From contig OU964928.1 of assembly GCA_918807975.1 (NCBI GenBank), positions 15,521,823 through 15,585,822 on the forward strand: a DNA stretch of 64,000 bases, in the 5' to 3' direction. Positions 54,301 through 60,300 of the stretch are shown here, in pieces. The position numbers were made by a program, and so were the translations under genes. The number at the start of each line of letters is the position of its first letter. Position 1 is the first letter of the stretch. This DNA comes from Aplidium turbinatum. Lineage: Eukaryota; Chordata; Ascidiacea; Aplousobranchia; Polyclinidae. The notes beneath the pieces were generated by a model, which searched no databases, was not told the DNA's origin, and was given only the letters and a program-made list of their open reading frames with translations.

Positions 54301-57300
54301 CATTCTTGATTTGAAACGAAGTCAAATTTTGTGATCATGTTTTTCATGTCTATTGCGAAATTTCTGCACAGACAGAAATATTAGCCTATTTGCAGCCTAA
54401 CGCCATTGTTCTCTGATTTACATTAAATATACAGCATACGCAGAAAAGTTTAGGTTTAGAATAAACTGTCCAAAACAGGTTTTATCAGTCCAAACGAAGT
54501 TCTTTACATTGAAGTTAATTCGAAACAAAAAACAACATTTTTTTTCTTTCCTAGCGTAGTAGTTAAAACGTTCATCTGATGAATGCAAAAGTTAAAGCAG
54601 AAACATGCAAGTTGTTCTGTTGCTTCATCGACTTTAGGTCAAAAACTTTAAATCACTTTGATTAAGTCGGAATTACTGAAAAAAAAACGTAAACAGTTTT
54701 ACGATTTCTCCAGAGGATGATGTTTCCGATCTGGAAAGCTCTTCCAGCAGCTCAAGCAAAACATCTAATGATGACGCCATCCTAAATCCAGTAAAAACAT
54801 CCATCCCAAATCTTGCAGATGACGAATTGTTGCAAGAGACCATACTAAAAGTTTTTCCACAATCACAAAAAGGCAACTTTAACATAGGTAATGTAATGAA
54901 CAATGCACATGCCTCATAATTATAGAAATGTGAGGATTTGTAGAAGTCATAAAGGCCACGATCGAACGAAAATGGAAGTCATTTCGTGCATTGAACGCAA
55001 TAAAGACCAAAGTCAACAAGAGCTTCATTGTCTTAAAACGTGGCCGAGTGGTTAAGAACGCCTTGCACTCAAGTCTAGGACGTCCACAATTCCCATCATG
55101 TTGAAAGTTCGATTCCCGCTCGAACAACATGGATATGCACCACTGATGATCTCAAACAAGGGGGAAACTTGAGTATGGCGACTTCCATTTTCGTCCGATC
55201 TTGGCCTTAATGAATGAACTACAGTATGTATTGTACGGTATGATTTAACTCAATATTGGACAACGCGGTAGCCTCATTGGAGGTGTTCATGACAAGGCAA
55301 TCTTTTGGTTTGATCTGTAAAACAGCAGCTATTGTTGCAATTATGCCAGATTAAGACACTTAGAGGTCTTACGTACAGCCTATTGCAACTGTAGCCTCTG
55401 GTAAGATCAAAGCGAAACTGGTTCGACTATCGGGATGTTTGTTTGAACAAGGAACAACACTCAAAGAAAACAAGAGCAAGCTACTAAAAAACATTTTCAA
55501 TCAACGTTAGCTTTTAATCTAATGCAAAAATAGTCAGCAAAGTATGTCTAAACTCTAAACTCCAATGTTTATTTTACAGAAGACATTCCAGAGCCGGTGA
55601 CGAATTCACTAGCAGAAGATTCGCAAGCAACAGAGCAACCTTCAGTCTCCAATACAACACTCAAGTCATTGCAGAACGAACTGGTTGGTTATCAACTCTT
55701 GGTGGAAAAGCTAAAGCGCAGAAATCAGGTAAAATCTTTTATTATTGCATGCACAATCATGGGCTCTATCCAAGGGGGGGTGAGGGGGGTGATCACCCCC
55801 CCACTAATTGGAGTGGGGGGGTGATCAATGCAAAATCACCCCCCCACTCATTTGGCTTTGAAAAGGTTTTGTGATATTTTATTGATCAAATTTTGAAAAA
55901 TATATTTTCGCTGTTAGCACATTTTAAATTTTTTATCAATATGAATATATATTTCATTTCAATATGATTTTTTGGTTTGGCAACCCTGAACTACGAGCCA
56001 GGCGTTTACACTGTGTTTTAACTTAGTTTGCTTGGTAGCCACTTTAACAAGAAAAAATTCTGCCACTGCAAATGACTAGAATGACACCGCCAACCAATCA
56101 GAACATGTTATAAGAGGCTACCGTCCAATTGTGACCTTTCTCGCACTTAGCCAGAGAGTTAATCTTTGTTTTGAACTTTATTTGGTAATTACAGAAGAAA
56201 AAAGAGCAATAGCAGTTGTGAGAATCGAACCCACGTCAATCAAATGACTACTTTCTAACCCTAACCCCTAAAAAGCCGACCAGCTGCCAACTTAGTCGGC
56301 AGCAGTGGCCGAGTAGTTAGCGCGTTGGGCTTGCAGTCGAGAGCCTGCATGTTCGACTCCACCCCCCCGCACTTGCTGTTGTTTCTCTGGGCAAGAAACT
56401 TCACTATAATTGCCTCTACCCAGTGATCGATTTCGAGTAATGAGTAGTACCAAATTTAAGTCATAAGTAGAGTAGACAACCGAAACAGACATTGCCGTCG
56501 GCTGCAGCGTGGGTCAGGTGTACGTCAGAAGGCGTACACCGATGCATAGCGGTCAAGTCTGCTTTCCCGCAATGCAGGGTAAAAATATGAAAAACAAATA
56601 AACAAACAAACAAACAGCTGATAGAAAATCCAGCACTTGATTTGCTTTGTATCATCTTCTTTTCGCCCTTTTTCACGTCACGGAAAACGTAGTTTATGAT
56701 TGGTTCGAGTTTTCATTTGCAGTGCCAGAATTATTTCTTGGTAAGTGACTACTAGTTTGCTTACCCAAAAATGCCCTTTCCGGAACATACTTTATGAAAC
56801 GACTTGGAAACCCTATGCTTCGATCAGAAAGAAGCTGATGCTGCAATGGGGGGTCTGGGGGGCTACGCCCCCCAGAAGTTGAAATGACTATAACGATTTT
56901 AGCCAACTGTCCAAAAACCACCCCCCCGAATTCTAAAAGTGGATAGAGCCCCTGTGCACAATGCATAACTTTTATTATGTTGCAAAAGGAAAGAACCTGT
57001 TTCAAAAGTTTTTTTTTGTTTTAAAAAAATGTAGATAAAAAAAAAATAATAAAACTCTTCGGAAATTTATTTGCTTTGTCACAGTGTGTGAAACGCCATT
57101 GAAGCACTAAAACGGTGTTTTTTGCTGTAGGATATTGCATCAGATGGGTTTTCCATTGAACATAATTTTTCATAGAACATTTCAGCAGTCATGTGGCAAA
57201 AATTTAGCCAGTACAATTGCAACAAAAGTCTGTAAAGATAAGGCACAAAGAATATTTTTGCATAAAATCTTTAAAAAAAGAAATGCCCCGACCCGGGATT

Positions 57301-57352
<52 letters not shown>

Positions 57353-60300
57353 AGGCACTGAAAAACCGCAGCAGATTGAAGATAGAATTTAGACCAATGG
57401 CAAATCTACATTTCCCCGTTTGTTTGAATTGGTGGCGCAATGACGGCAGTGTGGCTTGCTGCTGTTACGTTATGTGATGGAAGTCGAACGTAAACACTCC
57501 AGACCTGATTGCGCGTGAAAGATGGAAAATAACTTAACTGATTTCCTCACTTCGCTTTTGTTTTTTCAATTGTTGAAAACATTCAATAGAGTAAAAGCTG
57601 AAGTTGTTTTTGGCTGTAAAGATGGAAAACCGTAAATCCTATGATTGGTTGCAAGTTGAAGGTTTTGGCCATTCCCACTTCACAGCTTGCTTCAATGACG
57701 ACATCTGCGTATTCTTATGTTGCTGATGCTATGTTGCACACCAGAGAACGTTGATGTCGGTCATGAATCAATTCAAATTGTTAAATTTCTACCTTTTTTT
57801 CGATAAATTTACTTCGTATCTATGGACTAGTTTAAAAATGCATAACGTAATCAATAGTTTTGAACACACTGCGATGCTTTTATTGAGTCAGGCGGCACGA
57901 ATCATGAAACCAACTAAGTTTGGCGTGTTTCATCTCTAAGCCCAGGGGTCGACAACCTTTTTAGCCCTGCGGACCGGTTTGAGGCAGGTATTATTTTGCG
58001 TACCGGCCTTCGGTAAAATACAAAGGCTTATTGCATGCAAATATATTTCACCTCATTCGGTCATCGTGATTCTGTTTTCATGAAAGCCCTGGGCCTGTTT
58101 TGCAGCAATTATTATCTGCTCCCATCCAGGGGTTATGGTAGTCAATGACACCCACAGTGTGTTCGTTATGTTCTGCTGTCACTACAGAAAAGCCAGCTTC
58201 GCATTCGCATAGAAGAATTTTAGATGGCAAGAATTTTAGTGTGGTTATCACGAGATCAGGGTGTTATCCAGCAGCAAAATTTTGGTGGGTTGTTATCGCA
58301 AATGAACATTTAATGTTTCCGTCATTTGCAATTTCCAGAAGCTGATCCGCATGTTGCACAGACATGGTTGATTCGCCTGGTTTGATCTCAAACCGGTTAC
58401 GGATCCATTCGTTTGCAATTCGTAAGTGTGTTGTCTAGGGAAGTTGCTTTCGAATTCTTGTAAAAACGAAGATAAGTGATTGCGCATTAGTTGTAAAAAT
58501 GCTGGCCAAGGCACGTTGTCATCCAAAACATTTGCTAATATTTGAAACATGTCTGATATCCCCTTGCCTACTCGCCACTCCCACAATTCCAGTTGAATGC
58601 AATTACTTTATCTACCAACTTTTGGCCTTGGTTTTGCGCGGCACGGTAGCAGATTCCTCACCGACCGGCACCGGGCCGCGGTCCGATGGTTGCCGACCAC
58701 TGTCTTAGCCTACAAGTCAGGCACTTGAGTATTTACTCTGCTCCTTTGAGCGTCTGCGACAAGAATGAATACGTTTTGTTGTGTTTATATTAAACTAAGA
58801 GGAAGCTAATTAGATTCCAGGCAGAAAAGGGGATCATTATTGTAGTTTCTTCCACTTTTTTCAACCAAGCTACAAAACGTAACATTTGTTTCTGAGTAGT
58901 TTCTCGTTGTTGTTCTGATTGGTTCACAAAGAAACAGCTCTTCGTCGTGAAATTGCTAAGTTTATTTTGCCCAATCAGAACAAAGGATATGTATTTGCTC
59001 CAAACACATTTTTTTCTTCACGATTGTACTCATGATAAACCACGAGATGACACGCCAAATATTGCAAGATCACATTTCGTTGATTTTTGAATTACTGTAC
59101 AGTTTTTCTCTTCGAGTGAAAGTAAATCAATGGCCTGATTGCCCGGCACTAGTCAATATATGGCTAGTCTCTGTGGCTAAAAACGCAGATTTAGTTCGCA
59201 AAAAGTTGATAGTGGATGGTTCATTCCCAGGCAGATTTATTTATTCTACGATTACAGGTAAGCTAATTAAAAGTGGCTAATAAAGAAAATCGTGCCGTAA
59301 CAGTGTCTCATGAAACAAATTTATTTCTTTTGGGGAAGGGTGTTGTAGCCTATATCGCCAGAATGTTATCCATAAAATAAAATCTCTATCAACACCCGAA
59401 CACTTGTTAGCAATCAGGGAATGTTAATTGATTACGTCACATAAAATTACGATGATCAAACATAGATAGCCTACGTGCGATCAGGTGAAAACATAACTAT
59501 CAACGTCATTGAAACGTCACGAAATATGAATTCAGTTGACTATCACAGCATTGTGCTAGTGTTTTGTCATGTGAAGTTGACCTTGATGGGCCTTTAAGTG
59601 TTTAAATTTCAGTAAATGCACTTGTGTGAAAATAACTTTTGTGATTGAATTAAGTCAGAAAGATAATGAAAAATAAGAGATGAATTTAAAAATTAAGCAA
59701 GAATAAAAGGCGTCTTTACTGTGATGTCATAGTAGCTGCTTTCATATTGTCTGTGTGTAAAGTAATGTATTTGTAAGCTTACTTCTTGGCATATGGTCTT
59801 CTCAAAATAGTGATGTTGCAGGATTTGTTGGAAGGCAGCGGTGCAGCTATGACGCAAGACGATAAAGAGTCACTGGAGCGTGAAGTGAGTGCCCTTCGCG
59901 GTCAGGTGGCACTGTTGGAACGTAACAATCGAATCTTTTCCGACAGAGAAAGAACGGATCTCAAACAAGTTAGTGATTTCAAAGAACTATTTTCTCACTC
60001 AGATTAACTACAAAATTCCGCACTACAAAACAGTTGATCGAATCTGACTCTGGTCACTTTGTCTCAACTACAAAACCAAAAGTTGCTATTTTGCGTCGTT
60101 TTAACGTGGCTACACTTTGAAACGATATAAACAAGGAAATATTTGCTGATTGTGATGACTTTATCTGGTTTATCCTCACTTTTTTCGATCCTTCACATTT
60201 TACCCTCCAATACTGTTTAATGCACTACCCTACTCTAATATTTATCCTGTGCCAGAATACTGTTATTGCACGATTCGTTGTTACTTCAGACCGGTTTCTT

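Larger units (their letters stand above)
55758..56954. mobile_element. hAT-type non-autonomous element with nested SINEs
   Basis: Ends CATGGGCTCTATCC and (reversed) CAGGGGCTCTATCC, with the perfect 8-bp duplication tgcacaat (55,750-55,757 and 56,955-56,962). Long G/C runs sit inside both ends (gggggtgatcaccccccc). No transposase. Two SINE-like units occupy its middle (56,020-56,285 minus and 56,290-56,620 plus), so it predates them or captured them. Confidence 0.92.

Noticed and set aside
55040-55125. Functional tRNA-Ser/Leu gene
   Set aside because: A and B boxes are present, but the acceptor and anticodon stems do not pair. Treated as a tRNA-derived repeat.
59032-59280. Exon-like frame with a good gtaagc donor
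   Set aside because: Does not fit the phase between exons 39 and 40, and has no recognised domain.
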